Translations under genes and position numbers: made by a program
From: JADHZC01 sp964409505
GTDB taxonomy: Bacteria > Pseudomonadota > Alphaproteobacteria > Rickettsiales > Rickettsiaceae
DNA: 61,053 nt
Assembly (NCBI GenBank): GCA_964409505.1
Contig: CAYPDK010000031.1
Coordinates: forward strand, 1 to 61,053
Direction of reading: 5' to 3'
The notes under the pieces: model-generated
Told to the model about the DNA's origin: nothing
Seen by the model: only the letters and a program-made list of their open reading frames with translations
Databases searched by the model: none
In this document: piece after piece, positions 1 through 9,278 of the stretch
Position numbering within the stretch: position 1 is the first letter of the stretch
How the letters are laid out: the number at the start of each line of letters is the position of its first letter

Positions 1-1179
1 ATTTATCTGATCTTTTGTACAAAATATGTGAGCATCATCTTGTACAAAATTTTTTACTCTTAGTAATCCATGTAGCGCACCGGATTCTTCATTTCTGTAA
101 CAAGAGCCAAATTCGGACATTCTAATAGGTAGATCTTTGTAGGACTTTATGCCTTGGTTATATATTTGTATGTGGCATGGACAGTTCATGGGCTTTAGAG
201 CATATTCTTTATTATTGTTTTCAAACGAAAACATATTTTCCTTAAATTTTTCCCAGTGTCCAGATTTTTTCCACAAAGAACTATGTAAAAGCACGGGAGT
301 CTTGACTTCTATATAATCATTTTCCTTTAGCTTTTTTCTTAGATAATTTTGAATAATTTTATACAAAGTGTAGCCCTTATCATGCCAAAATACCATACCC
401 TGGGCTTCATGTTGGAAATGAAACAGCGAAAGTTCTTTTCCTAATTTTCTATGATCTCTTTTTAGGGCCTCTTCTTGTTTTTTTAGATAAAGATCTAGAT
501 CTTCTTTTGAAGGCCATGCTGTTCCGTAAATTCTTTGCAGCATTTCTCGTGAATTATCTCCTCTCCAGAAGGCAGAAGAAATTTTTGTAAGTTTAAAATG
601 TTTTATGTAACCAGTATTTGGGCCATGAGGACCTCTACATAAATCGAAAAATTCTCCTTGATGATATATGGATAATTCTTCTAGATTTGGGATAGAATTA
701 ATAATCTCTACTTTATAATCTTCTCCTAAATTAGAAAAAATTTTTAGTGCCTCGGATCTTGTAATATTTTTCCTTCTGAATTTTTCTCTATTATTTATTA
801 TTTCCTTCATTTTTCGTTCTATGATAGGTAAATCTTCCAATAAAAAAGGATCTTTTTTAAAGAAATCATAATAAAATCCATCTTTGATAACCGGACCTAT
901 TGCTATTTTTGCGTCAGGGAAGAGTATTTTTACGGCTTCTGCTAAAACATGAGCAGTATCATGTCTTAGAATAGGTAAGATTTCTTTGTGTTTTTTAGTA
1001 AAAAATGTTACTTTAACATTTTCTTTTATAAGAAATGAAAGATCTACAAAATTAGAATTTACTTTTGCAATAATTATATCTTTCGGGAGAGTTTGTATGT
1101 GAGATATTAAATCAAAAATGGTAATGGCATTATCGAAAGTAAGATTTATATTTTCTTGTTCTACAAAAATCTTGATCAT
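1..1179 (-). CDS. thrS: Threonyl-tRNA synthetase (partial, C-terminal part beyond the window)
   Basis: Class II aminoacyl-tRNA synthetase that charges tRNA-Thr in the cytoplasm. I read 393 codons leftward from ATG at 1179 to the window edge with no stop. The N-terminus (MIKIFVEQENINLTF) is a TGS domain, followed by the editing-domain motif RHDTAHVLAEAVK. The core zinc site appears as MNCPCHIQIY, and class II motif 2 as LLRVKNFVQDDAHIFC just before the edge. The family is about 640 residues, so the rest of the catalytic core and the anticodon-binding domain lie outside. No good Shine-Dalgarno precedes the ATG, but the TGS domain begins directly there. It is divergent from the MFS gene at 1408. 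Confidence 0.95.
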   Translation of the reverse strand, partial: MIKIFVEQENINLTFDNAITIFDLISHIQTLPKDIIIAKVNSNFVDLSFLIKENVKVTFFTKKHKEILPILRHDTAHVLAEAVKILFPDAKIAIGPVIKDGFYYDFFKKDPFLLEDLPIIERKMKEIINNREKFRRKNITRSEALKIFSNLGEDYKVEIINSIPNLEELSIYHQGEFFDLCRGPHGPNTGYIKHFKLTKISSAFWRGDNSREMLQRIYGTAWPSKEDLDLYLKKQEEALKRDHRKLGKELSLFHFQHEAQGMVFWHDKGYTLYKIIQNYLRKKLKENDYIEVKTPVLLHSSLWKKSGHWEKFKENMFSFENNNKEYALKPMNCPCHIQIYNQGIKSYKDLPIRMSEFGSCYRNEESGALHGLLRVKNFVQDDAHIFCTKDQIN

Positions 1180-1407
1180 AGGGAGTAAAATTGGATATAT
1201 TTTTGGGCATCAATTTTGTTAGGCATCAATTTGGAATTCACGATTTTACATTCTAAAATTTTGCTTTATATTTTTTCTCGTATCGTATATTTATGTAGAT
1301 ATTCTAATAGAATCTTTTCATAAGTAAAGTGATAAGTTTTGTAGTCCTGGCTTTTAACAAGTATCAATAAAAGTTTAATATATGTTTAATATATATTTGT
1401 AAGAAAT

Positions 1408-2715
1408 ATGAAAAAAAAAACCAAAGTCCAATCGTTGAACCAAAATGATAGAAGAATATTTATTTCGGCAATTGCAGGTAATGTTTTAGAATATTATGAA
1501 TTTACAGTATATGCTGTATTTGCAGCTTCTATTGGTAGATTTTTTTTTCCTGCTCAACAGGAGTTCACACAAGTCTTGTACAGTTTAGGGGTTTTTTCTT
1601 TAGGCTTTGTTACTAGGCCTTTAGGGGGTATTTTTTTTGGTATGATAGGAGATAGATTTGGTAGAAAGGTTTCTCTTGTGATTTCTATGCTGGGTATGAC
1701 TATACCTACTTTTATTATAGGTGTTATTCCATCTTATGAATATCTTGGAATTTATGCTACACTTATTTTAGTCTTAATGAGGTTAATACAAGGCCTTTGC
1801 ATTAGCGGAGAGGGAGCAGGAGCGGCTGTTTTTATCTTGGAGCATAAAAAAAATTTGAAACCAGGTCTTACTGCTAGTTTAGTGCATGCTGCAAATATAG
1901 CAGGAACTATGCTTGCATCATTAGTAGGTTTTTTTTTAGGCAAATATTCCTCATTTGAGGAGTACAACTGGAGGATAGCATTTATCTTAGGGGCATTCAT
2001 GGGAAGTATAGGATTTTATTTTAGGTTAAAAGTAGCAGAAACTCCTATTTTTTTAGCACTTGCTGAGAAAAGGGATAATTTGAGATATCCATTTTTTTAT
2101 ATGATCAAAAATTCTTACAAATCTGTGTTTGTAACTTTTTGTCTTGGAGCTTGTGCAAGTAGTATAGTGTACTTTATGAAATCTTATATTAATATCTATT
2201 ATGGAACGTTTTTGAAATATAGTACTACTTCTTCAACAGGATTGTTATTTTTTTCTTCTTGCAGCATGATGCTATTTATGCCTTTATCTGGTTATATCTC
2301 TGATAGATTTGGACGATTAAAAGCTATACAGATCTTTTCTATACTTGTTTTTGTGAGTATATTTCCCGTGTTATTTACTATGTCCTTATGTCCTTACAAT
2401 ATATTTCTACAAATGAGTATGCTTTTTTTAATAGCTGCTTGTGCTGGTCTTATTTCAGGGAGTGCTTATATTTTTATAATTTCTTTATTTAGTTCTAAAG
2501 ATAGATTTTCTGGAGTCTCTTTTAGTTACAATTTAGGAGTTGCTCTTTGTGGTGGGACTTCTGCGTACGTTTCTAGCTTACTTGTAAAAAAGACAGGTCT
2601 TACCTATGCTCCGTCATTTTATATTATGGTAGTTTCCGGTATATTTTTAGTAATACTTTTTTCTATGAAAAAAACCATAAGTCAGATCATTTTTGAAAAT
2701 AGTAAAATAATCTAA
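1408..2715 (+). CDS. MFS transporter, metabolite:H+ symporter (ProP-like) family
   Basis: A 435-residue inner-membrane permease with about 12 hydrophobic segments. The loop 2-3 signature GDRFGRKVSL and the later repeat ISDRFGRLKAI are typical of the major facilitator superfamily. The N-terminal SAIAGNVLEYYEFTVYA block and overall layout match the MHS subfamily, which contains E. coli ProP and many paralogues in Rickettsiales. Its members take up osmolytes or organic acids with protons. The substrate cannot be read from the sequence, so I give no symbol. It starts at an ATG after a weak AAGAA and is followed 22 bases later by yraN in the same direction. Confidence 0.85.
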   Translation: MKKKTKVQSLNQNDRRIFISAIAGNVLEYYEFTVYAVFAASIGRFFFPAQQEFTQVLYSLGVFSLGFVTRPLGGIFFGMIGDRFGRKVSLVISMLGMTIPTFIIGVIPSYEYLGIYATLILVLMRLIQGLCISGEGAGAAVFILEHKKNLKPGLTASLVHAANIAGTMLASLVGFFLGKYSSFEEYNWRIAFILGAFMGSIGFYFRLKVAETPIFLALAEKRDNLRYPFFYMIKNSYKSVFVTFCLGACASSIVYFMKSYINIYYGTFLKYSTTSSTGLLFFSSCSMMLFMPLSGYISDRFGRLKAIQIFSILVFVSIFPVLFTMSLCPYNIFLQMSMLFLIAACAGLISGSAYIFIISLFSSKDRFSGVSFSYNLGVALCGGTSAYVSSLLVKKTGLTYAPSFYIMVVSGIFLVILFSMKKTISQIIFENSKII

Positions 2716-2737
2716 CAATTACATCCAATGGTTTTGT

Positions 2738-3091
2738 ATGTTATCTAGATTTTGTTTTGGTAGAGTTGCAGAATATTTTGTTATGTTTATTTACATGTGT
2801 AGATTTTATAAAATCTTAGCCTATAGATGTAGTAAATATGGAGGAGAGATTGATTTGATTTTATCTAAGAAAAATTTATTAGTCTTTGTTGAGGTAAAAG
2901 CGAGGCAAAATTTTGATTTTTATGATTATAATAAAAATATTGTATCCTATATCCAAAAATCAAGAATAAAAAGAGCTGCTCAAATGTTTATTTTTAAAAA
3001 TAATAAGAAATATTCTAACTATGATGTAAGATTTGATTTGGTTCTTGTAAGACCTTATAGATATCCTTGCTTTTTAGAAAATGCTTGGTAG
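2738..3091 (+). CDS. yraN: YraN/UPF0102 family endonuclease-like protein
   Basis: A 117-residue cytoplasmic protein. The pattern GGEIDLILSKKNLLVFVEVKAR is the PD-(D/E)XK-like core (D, then ExK) that defines UPF0102. The N-terminal GRVAEYF replaces the usual G..GE..A block. Family members resemble Holliday-junction or restriction-type nucleases, but their role is not well established. The length is normal for the family. The gene follows the transporter and precedes hemF on the same strand. A nearer ATG at 2728 hits a stop after six codons, so 2738 is the start. Confidence 0.85.
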   Translation: MLSRFCFGRVAEYFVMFIYMCRFYKILAYRCSKYGGEIDLILSKKNLLVFVEVKARQNFDFYDYNKNIVSYIQKSRIKRAAQMFIFKNNKKYSNYDVRFDLVLVRPYRYPCFLENAW

Positions 3092-3140
3092 AAATATAGC
3101 AAAATCTTTTATATTAATTTTAATTGTTGTCTAGAAATTT

Positions 3141-3980
3141 GTGCTCAAAGAACAGAAAAATGATCGAGAAGTGTCTGAATATTTTTTTCGCTTAAGGGAT
3201 GATATATGCTCTTTATATGAGGATGTAGAAAAGAATAATAAGAGTATTTTAGAAGAGCCCCATAAATTTCAGAAAAATACCTGGAGGCACAGAGACAAAG
3301 GGGGAGGTGAGCATTTTGTTATGTATGGGAATGTATTTGAAAAGGTTGGAGTTAATGTTTCTAAAATTTATAGTAGTTTTTCTGAAAAATTTGCTAAGAA
3401 GATTCCTTATGTAGGTAAAAATAGGAACTTCTTTGCTACAGGACTTTCTATAGTAGCTCATATGATGTCTCCTTTGGTACCTGCTATGCATTTTAATGTA
3501 AGATATATAAGGACTGAAAAACATTGGTTTGGTGGTGGTATGGACATGACGCCTACTTTTGAGAATAAAACTGATACTGCATTTTTTCATGACGCTCTGA
3601 AAGATTTATGTGATAGACATGATATTTCCTACTATAGAAAATTTAAAGATGAATGTGATAGGTATTTTTATTTAAAACATAGAAAAGAATCAAGAGGTAT
3701 AGGAGGTATTTTTTTTGATTATCTGAGCACAAATTATGAAAAAGATTTTCAATTTATTCAAGATTTAACAAATAATTTAAATAATATATTTCTACCAATA
3801 GTTTTAACAAATATTTCTAAAGAATGGACTCATAAAGAAAAAGATATACAACTCTTTAAAAGGGGGAAATATGTAGAATTTAATCTGCTCTATGATAGAG
3901 GTACAATCTTCGGACTAGAAACTGGAGGAAATATAGATGCCATACTTATGTCTTTACCTCCTCAAGTTAAGTGGAGGTAA
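3141..3980 (+). CDS. hemF: Oxygen-dependent coproporphyrinogen III oxidase
   Basis: Catalyses the O2-requiring oxidative decarboxylation of coproporphyrinogen III to protoporphyrinogen IX in heme synthesis. The 279-residue protein carries the family blocks MHFNVRYIRTEKHWFGGGMD, FHDALKDLCDRH and GIGGIFFDYL. It also has the C-terminal EFNLLYDRGTIFGLETGG followed by LMSLPP. The start is GTG at 3141; no ATG lies nearby in frame. It ends 116 bases before the convergent virB2 gene. The aerobic enzyme fits the respiratory genes elsewhere in the window. Confidence 0.95.
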   Translation: MLKEQKNDREVSEYFFRLRDDICSLYEDVEKNNKSILEEPHKFQKNTWRHRDKGGGEHFVMYGNVFEKVGVNVSKIYSSFSEKFAKKIPYVGKNRNFFATGLSIVAHMMSPLVPAMHFNVRYIRTEKHWFGGGMDMTPTFENKTDTAFFHDALKDLCDRHDISYYRKFKDECDRYFYLKHRKESRGIGGIFFDYLSTNYEKDFQFIQDLTNNLNNIFLPIVLTNISKEWTHKEKDIQLFKRGKYVEFNLLYDRGTIFGLETGGNIDAILMSLPPQVKWR

Positions 3981-4096
3981 CATAAAATTGTACTAGTTTT
4001 ATAAAAACCCTCCTCCAATAACTAATATGACTAATGAAACCAAAAACTCTACTCTGAAAAAGTTGGAACTATTTTTTTCCCAAGAGAGAGAATATT

Positions 4097-4456
4097 TTAG
4101 GAAGCAGGGGGGGTAGCATTCTCAGGACATGTTCCCGCATCGTCAACAGCAAAAAAATCTACAAGAGAGCTTGCGCCAAAAACTACTGCCACTCCTCCTG
4201 CGGTTGTAGCTGCTAAACCCCAGCTTACTTTTCCCATGAACAGCCCTACTCCCACTGCAAATATAGCCAAAGTAGCTATTCCTCGTGCAATTTGGCCTGA
4301 TATCACATCTACTAGATTACATAAAGTTTTACCTATGATATCGTGCTCAGACGCTAACGCCTCTTGGGAAAGTATTAACTCTATAAATGTTGCTAATAAA
4401 ATACTACAGCAAGTTATCGAAATGATTCGGGTAATAACAAATTTTGTGTTTTGCAT
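4097..4456 (-). CDS. virB2: VirB2-like type IV secretion pilin
   Basis: A 119-residue precursor with the standard TrbC/VirB2 layout. It has a long N-terminal signal sequence ending at about EALA-SEHD, then a short polar part with CNLVDVISGQIARGIATLAI. Two hydrophobic segments follow, with a GKVSWGLAATTAGGVA turn between them. The short polar tail contains a second cysteine. In Rickettsiales several virB2 paralogues build the outer part of the T4SS. This copy stands alone with no other virB gene in the window. The codons for the last residues contain a run of seven C (coding strand); see findings. The assignment rests on architecture, since VirB2 sequences diverge fast. Confidence 0.8.
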   Translation of the reverse strand: MQNTKFVITRIISITCCSILLATFIELILSQEALASEHDIIGKTLCNLVDVISGQIARGIATLAIFAVGVGLFMGKVSWGLAATTAGGVAVVFGASSLVDFFAVDDAGTCPENATPPAS

Positions 4457-4582
4457 AATAATTTTATAACTTTCTTATTTTGAATACTAGATTCATTCTA
4501 ACATGAAAAGAATTATGTGGATTAAAAATCAAGTAATAAAATTATAAAATTTTTAGATAAGCGTTATATTTATCATAATCTA

Positions 4583-5815
4583 TTAACTTATTACTTTTTT
4601 ATTAGAGGAGCATATAAAAAATATTATCCCAGGTATAGATATAAAAACTATTAACATGTAGTAATTATTCCATCCAAAGTAGTTGATCCAAGTGCCAGAG
4701 AACAAAGATAAAAAGTTACTCGTAATACTTGAAGTACTCATAAGGAAAGAATATTGCATTGTCATGTATTTTTTGTTAACTAATTCACTCAGATATAGAA
4801 TAAATAGATTTATGATAATACCGGTTAATAAGCCATCAAATGTGACGACAAAAATAAAAGTATTTAATTTGTATTTTTGATTTAGAACTATAAAAAAGGG
4901 ATAGAGAAGTATTTGTGTACAAAAAGCTAGTAATGTTGTTTTATAAAAACCTATTTTTTGTACTAGTAGGGATGATATATATATTCCTAAAATTGAAACG
5001 AAGGAATCATATAAATTAGAAAAGAGTGCTAATTGTATTTTCGTAATACCTAGTTGTTGGTAAAAAGTTACGAGTATTGTTAAAGAAAGGTTTTTCCCTA
5101 GTTTAAAAAATATTATACTTAAAAATACCAGTAATGAGTTATGTCGTGAAAAAAAATCCCTTAATGCTTTTTTTAAATGTTCTGAAATTAAAGATTTATT
5201 TTTTTTAAAATTTTTTGAGTAAAAATTGTTTTTTGCACTTATACTTAAAATAATATATAAAAGAGCAAAAATTTGTATGAGAGAGGCTATAGTAAAGGAT
5301 GTTTTCCAGTTATAATAATGCGATATTACCAGAGATAAAAATGTAGATAAAATAAAACCACATTTGTGCCCGAGAGAAGAAAAAGTTGTGATTTTAAGAT
5401 TACCTAATTCTATTTTTTTCATATAAAAAAGTCTGTATGAATCAAATGTTACATCAAAAATGGCAGAAAAAATTGACAATGAAGATGTTAGAATATATGT
5501 AGATAATATAGATTTCTTTGGTGTAACATTTCCTAACACAAAAAGAATTGCTCCTATACATATTATAGAAAAGAGCATCCAGTTTTTTTTTGTACCAAAT
5601 TTATAAAACAATTTTAAATTAAGAAAATTTATTAAATTAAACCATAAAAATTTTAGTGAATAAGAAAATTTAAAAATAAAGAAGGTAGTTAAAGTAGCTA
5701 TATCAATTTGTTCTTCTCTTAGCCAAACAGGGATTGTAGTATATAAAATTCCTAATGGAAAACCGCTTATTATTGCTAAAAACAATATTTTATAATCCTT
5801 TATTCTTCTTCTCAT
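4583..5815 (-). CDS. AmpG-like MFS permease
   Basis: A 410-residue polytopic inner-membrane protein. The first segment pair, LGILYTTIPVWLREEQIDI then YSLKFLWFNLINF, matches the AmpG family pattern (W-L-R-E-E followed by Y-x-LKFLW). Escherichia AmpG imports anhydromuropeptides for cell-wall recycling. Rickettsiales carry multiple divergent AmpG-like paralogues whose substrates are unknown. It is 23 bases downstream of the AsmA-like gene and probably co-transcribed with it. I am confident of the family but not of the substrate. Confidence 0.8.
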   Translation of the reverse strand: MRRRIKDYKILFLAIISGFPLGILYTTIPVWLREEQIDIATLTTFFIFKFSYSLKFLWFNLINFLNLKLFYKFGTKKNWMLFSIICIGAILFVLGNVTPKKSILSTYILTSSLSIFSAIFDVTFDSYRLFYMKKIELGNLKITTFSSLGHKCGFILSTFLSLVISHYYNWKTSFTIASLIQIFALLYIILSISAKNNFYSKNFKKNKSLISEHLKKALRDFFSRHNSLLVFLSIIFFKLGKNLSLTILVTFYQQLGITKIQLALFSNLYDSFVSILGIYISSLLVQKIGFYKTTLLAFCTQILLYPFFIVLNQKYKLNTFIFVVTFDGLLTGIIINLFILYLSELVNKKYMTMQYSFLMSTSSITSNFLSLFSGTWINYFGWNNYYMLIVFISIPGIIFFICSSNKKVIS

Positions 5816-5838
5816 AATATGTATTTTATTCAGAATAT

Positions 5839-8502
5839 CTACTCGTTTTTTGCTTTAAAAGATGAAAAATGCATTTCCTTAGTAGGATTAGAAAAGTGTC
5901 CTTTTATTTGATATAGGATCTCTTTTTCTTTAGGGTAATTTTTAATAACATCATCTACGTTAATGTTTTTTAGGTAAAGATTTTTTTCAAATAAAAATAT
6001 GTTAGAAGAAAAATCTATATAGGTGTTATATATATCTAAAAATAATTTAGCTACTCCTAGTGAATGAACAGTTAAAAAATACAAATTATTTGATTTTATT
6101 ATTCCTTTCATGATAGAGATATCGGATGTCATGTCTTCTATTCTAGTTGTTCCGGATAGAAGATTTGTTTTAATATATTGTCCTATTTCTTCTTGAGAGA
6201 GAGAATTTTTTAATCTTTTAGCAACTTCATCTAGAGATAAATCATATGCTTTTAAATTTTTACTTGAAGCTTTTGCTTGTGAGGATAAGTTATATATAAG
6301 CTCCTCTACAGAATTTCCATGAGTACTTAAATTACCTGAGATTGTAAGAGTACCATTCATATTCGGAAATAAGAGTGGAGAATATTTGTAAAGAGTCCTA
6401 AGGTTGAGTTTTGACAAGTCATATTTGCATGTTAAAGAAAACGGTAAAAAAAGAGCTTCACCGGAAGCTATGAAAGTTCCAAAGTTGGTTCTAAGAAATA
6501 TCTCTTTTAGTGTTAATGAATTAGAATCACTGGTTCCGTGCATCTTGAGATCGTGGAGTGTTATATCTTTATAGGAAGAATTTTTCATACTCAGATTTAA
6601 TCTGAGTTTATAAAAATTGAGATTAAGTTCTACTAATTTTGCAAGATCTAAATATATTAATTCTTGATGTATATTTTGAAACTTTAAGTCTATAAAAATT
6701 TCTGGTTTTATCAATATATTTAGTGCTAGATTCGAATCTTTCAAAAAAAAATTGTTCTCTTTAGAGGAGAATATATTTTGTATTTTGAAAACTTTAGGTG
6801 CTAGGAAGACATTAAAAAATATTTCTTCGTAAGGTTGATTTGACAGATTATCATGTATTATTAGATGGTTATTTTGAAAATATTGGTAAGGTAATTGACT
6901 TATTCTACTAAAGAACTGTGAATAGCCGTTTTGAGTAGGTTTAAAGATTGACATGAATGAGTTGTATAAAATGCTTAGATTGCTTTGTTTGTATTCTGTA
7001 TTTTTAAATTTATGATAAGATAAGTTGGTGTTTATTACTGGTTTATTAGAAGCTATATTTAACATGTCTAAGAAAACTGAGTGATTTAGTGATTCCATTT
7101 TCAGATTTCTTAGTGAGAAGAAATATTTACCTATTTTTATAGGTGAAGAGACCTGATAAAACAGCTCTACATTTTCTGGTAGAATTTCTGGTAAATTTTC
7201 CTTTTTAAGATTTGCTAATATGTTTTTTAGTTGATCTACAATTACTATTTCTCCTCTACAAATTTTATTTGTATTCTCTTTGAGAATTTTACTTCTCATA
7301 AGTATTCCTCCTTCATCATTTAGATTTGACGAAAAATTTAAAAACCCCTCGCTATTTGATCTACTTTGGTATTGTAGTGATATATTTGATAATTTTAAGT
7401 AAGGAGTAGAGGTGATATTGTCAATATTTAGGAGCAGGTCAAAATTTTTTTCTAACAAAAAGAAAGAGAATATGCTTTGTAGATCTAGATTAGTATCAGT
7501 TTTCGACGATAAGGGACTTTGCTCTTCTGTTTGAGTAGATATTATTGCTCTATTTTGCCTCAAGGATAGTGTTAAATGATTTGTATCATTTGAATCGGAA
7601 CTAAACAGTGCTTGACCTAAACCAGTGAGATTTTTAGAACTAATTTTTATATTTTTTACGTGTGTCAAATGAGATTGTGTATCTATGTCACATGTAATAG
7701 TTATTTTTTCTGTATCCATAATTGTATTTGATACTAAAGGCGCAATTACAGGGAATAACAAATTTAGATCTTTTTTAGAGTACTCAAAAGAAATTTCTGA
7801 TGATCCAGAGATTAACTTATTTTCGGTAAAATTTTGTACTAAAAAAAGGCTTAACCCATTTTGGGTGAAGCGAATTTTCATGTTGGAGTGATTATTTTCT
7901 TCTTTTTCTATGTTTAATTCCAATGAAGCAAAATTTGTATTTGCCGTAATTAAAGAGTTTGTAGGATTTGTTTTTGTATAATTTAGGTCTTTTAACCAAT
8001 ATATTAGTTTTAGATTAGAATTTTCATCTTTTGTAAATATTCTTAAGTTTTGTATATTGAGATTTTGTAGTTTCAATTTTTCTGACTCAAAGGCTTCATT
8101 TAGATCAAGAATTTTGGTATTATAGGTTGTGTAATTAGACATACTTAAAATTTGTTCGGTCAGAACAATAGATGCTTCAGATATATCAATATTAGATAGA
8201 TCAATTTTTTTTTTAAAAAGGGAAAAAATATTAAAATGTAGATTTATCTTATCAAAATTAAAATTTTTTGAACTATGAGAAATGTTTTTTATTTTGACAT
8301 AGGGAAAAAACAGCATTTTGAATTCTATGCTTAGTTCTTTATATTCTAAGGGAAAAGATTTTATTATTTTTTTTTGTAAGTCTGACTTGAAGTAGTATAT
8401 AAAATACAGATACCATACAAGAATAATTGCCAGTATAGCGGAGGGTATTATTAGGTATTTTTTTTTAAAAGTTAGCTTGCTTAAAATATTTAATGTGATC
8501 AT
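5839..8502 (-). CDS. Large AsmA-like envelope protein
   Basis: An 887-residue protein with a single N-terminal membrane anchor at about residues 15-35 (YLIIPSAILAIILVWYLYFI). A long periplasmic part follows, built of beta-strand-like, Asn/Ser-rich segments. The N-terminus (FPLEYKELSIEFKMLFFPYVKIKNI) and the C-terminal part (LSSQAKASSKNLKAYDLSLDE, then a threonine-rich GTTRIEDM stretch) match the AsmA architecture. Such proteins bridge the periplasm and are implicated in lipid transport to the outer membrane. It is divergent from rimM across a 175-base gap and sits upstream of the AmpG-like gene. The family assignment is inferred from layout and short motifs. Confidence 0.7.
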   Translation of the reverse strand: MITLNILSKLTFKKKYLIIPSAILAIILVWYLYFIYYFKSDLQKKIIKSFPLEYKELSIEFKMLFFPYVKIKNISHSSKNFNFDKINLHFNIFSLFKKKIDLSNIDISEASIVLTEQILSMSNYTTYNTKILDLNEAFESEKLKLQNLNIQNLRIFTKDENSNLKLIYWLKDLNYTKTNPTNSLITANTNFASLELNIEKEENNHSNMKIRFTQNGLSLFLVQNFTENKLISGSSEISFEYSKKDLNLLFPVIAPLVSNTIMDTEKITITCDIDTQSHLTHVKNIKISSKNLTGLGQALFSSDSNDTNHLTLSLRQNRAIISTQTEEQSPLSSKTDTNLDLQSIFSFFLLEKNFDLLLNIDNITSTPYLKLSNISLQYQSRSNSEGFLNFSSNLNDEGGILMRSKILKENTNKICRGEIVIVDQLKNILANLKKENLPEILPENVELFYQVSSPIKIGKYFFSLRNLKMESLNHSVFLDMLNIASNKPVINTNLSYHKFKNTEYKQSNLSILYNSFMSIFKPTQNGYSQFFSRISQLPYQYFQNNHLIIHDNLSNQPYEEIFFNVFLAPKVFKIQNIFSSKENNFFLKDSNLALNILIKPEIFIDLKFQNIHQELIYLDLAKLVELNLNFYKLRLNLSMKNSSYKDITLHDLKMHGTSDSNSLTLKEIFLRTNFGTFIASGEALFLPFSLTCKYDLSKLNLRTLYKYSPLLFPNMNGTLTISGNLSTHGNSVEELIYNLSSQAKASSKNLKAYDLSLDEVAKRLKNSLSQEEIGQYIKTNLLSGTTRIEDMTSDISIMKGIIKSNNLYFLTVHSLGVAKLFLDIYNTYIDFSSNIFLFEKNLYLKNINVDDVIKNYPKEKEILYQIKGHFSNPTKEMHFSSFKAKNE

Positions 8503-8677
8503 TTTTTTTATTTGGAATAAAGTAACTTTTTAATATCTTATTGGTTTTGGTGCAGTAAATTGTTGATAATCGATAATAAGTTAATGTAATTATTACAAAG
8601 TCGTGCTAATCTAAATTGCGTTATGTTACTAGCTTAACAGTATTTATTATATTTTTAAACGTCATAAATAATTATTA

Positions 8678-9187
8678 ATGAAAGAGTGTTTTATCAAGGT
8701 TGGGAGTATAGTAAAGCCTCATGGAGTTAAAGGAAATTTTGTAGTTGAAATATTTAATCTAAATATAAATATATTTTTACTAGAGTTGCTAAATTGGCAG
8801 TATAAGAAAATTACTCTTCAAAAGATTAGCACTTTAAAAAATGGTAGATTTATAGCTAATATAGTAGGAGTTACTTCGAGAGATCAAGTTGATAACCTAA
8901 TAAACACAGATATATTATGTAACAAAATGTATATGCCTAAACTAGCTGAAGACTCATTTTATGCATCAGACTTACTTGGTCTTAAAATTTTAAGCGAGGA
9001 AGGAGTATTACTTGGATATAGTAAAAAAATATTTGATAATGGATTTGATTATATATTGGAAGTAGAATTTCTTCTTGATAAGAAGAATATGTATTTTTTA
9101 TTTAACAAGAAGAATTTTCCATTTATAGGGAAAGAATACATGATCTTGAATCAAGGTACAGAGTCAGATTATGAAATTTGTAAATAA
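8678..9187 (+). CDS. rimM: Ribosome maturation factor RimM
   Basis: Assists maturation of the 16S rRNA 3' domain in the 30S subunit and binds S19. The 169 residues begin with the RimM signature VGSIVKPHGVKGNFVVEIF. The middle contains ASDLLGLKILSEEGVLLG, the usual junction into the PRC-barrel domain. Two-domain length is normal. In many bacteria rimM lies between rpsP and trmD-rplS; here trmD and rplS are 41 kb away, so that operon is split. It converges on ftsY. Confidence 0.93.
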   Translation: MKECFIKVGSIVKPHGVKGNFVVEIFNLNINIFLLELLNWQYKKITLQKISTLKNGRFIANIVGVTSRDQVDNLINTDILCNKMYMPKLAEDSFYASDLLGLKILSEEGVLLGYSKKIFDNGFDYILEVEFLLDKKNMYFLFNKKNFPFIGKEYMILNQGTESDYEICK

Positions 9188-9278
9188 GATACACATCATA
9201 TTCTGTTTAGAAGTAACAATTAGTCCCAGAAATGTTTTATACTTGCCAAAGTATCTCGTGTATAGTTACTGAAATCGA

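Noticed and set aside
4236..4469. 77-codon open frame on the + strand opposite virB2
   Set aside because: It is a shadow of the pilin gene; the minus-strand protein has signal peptide and VirB2 layout.
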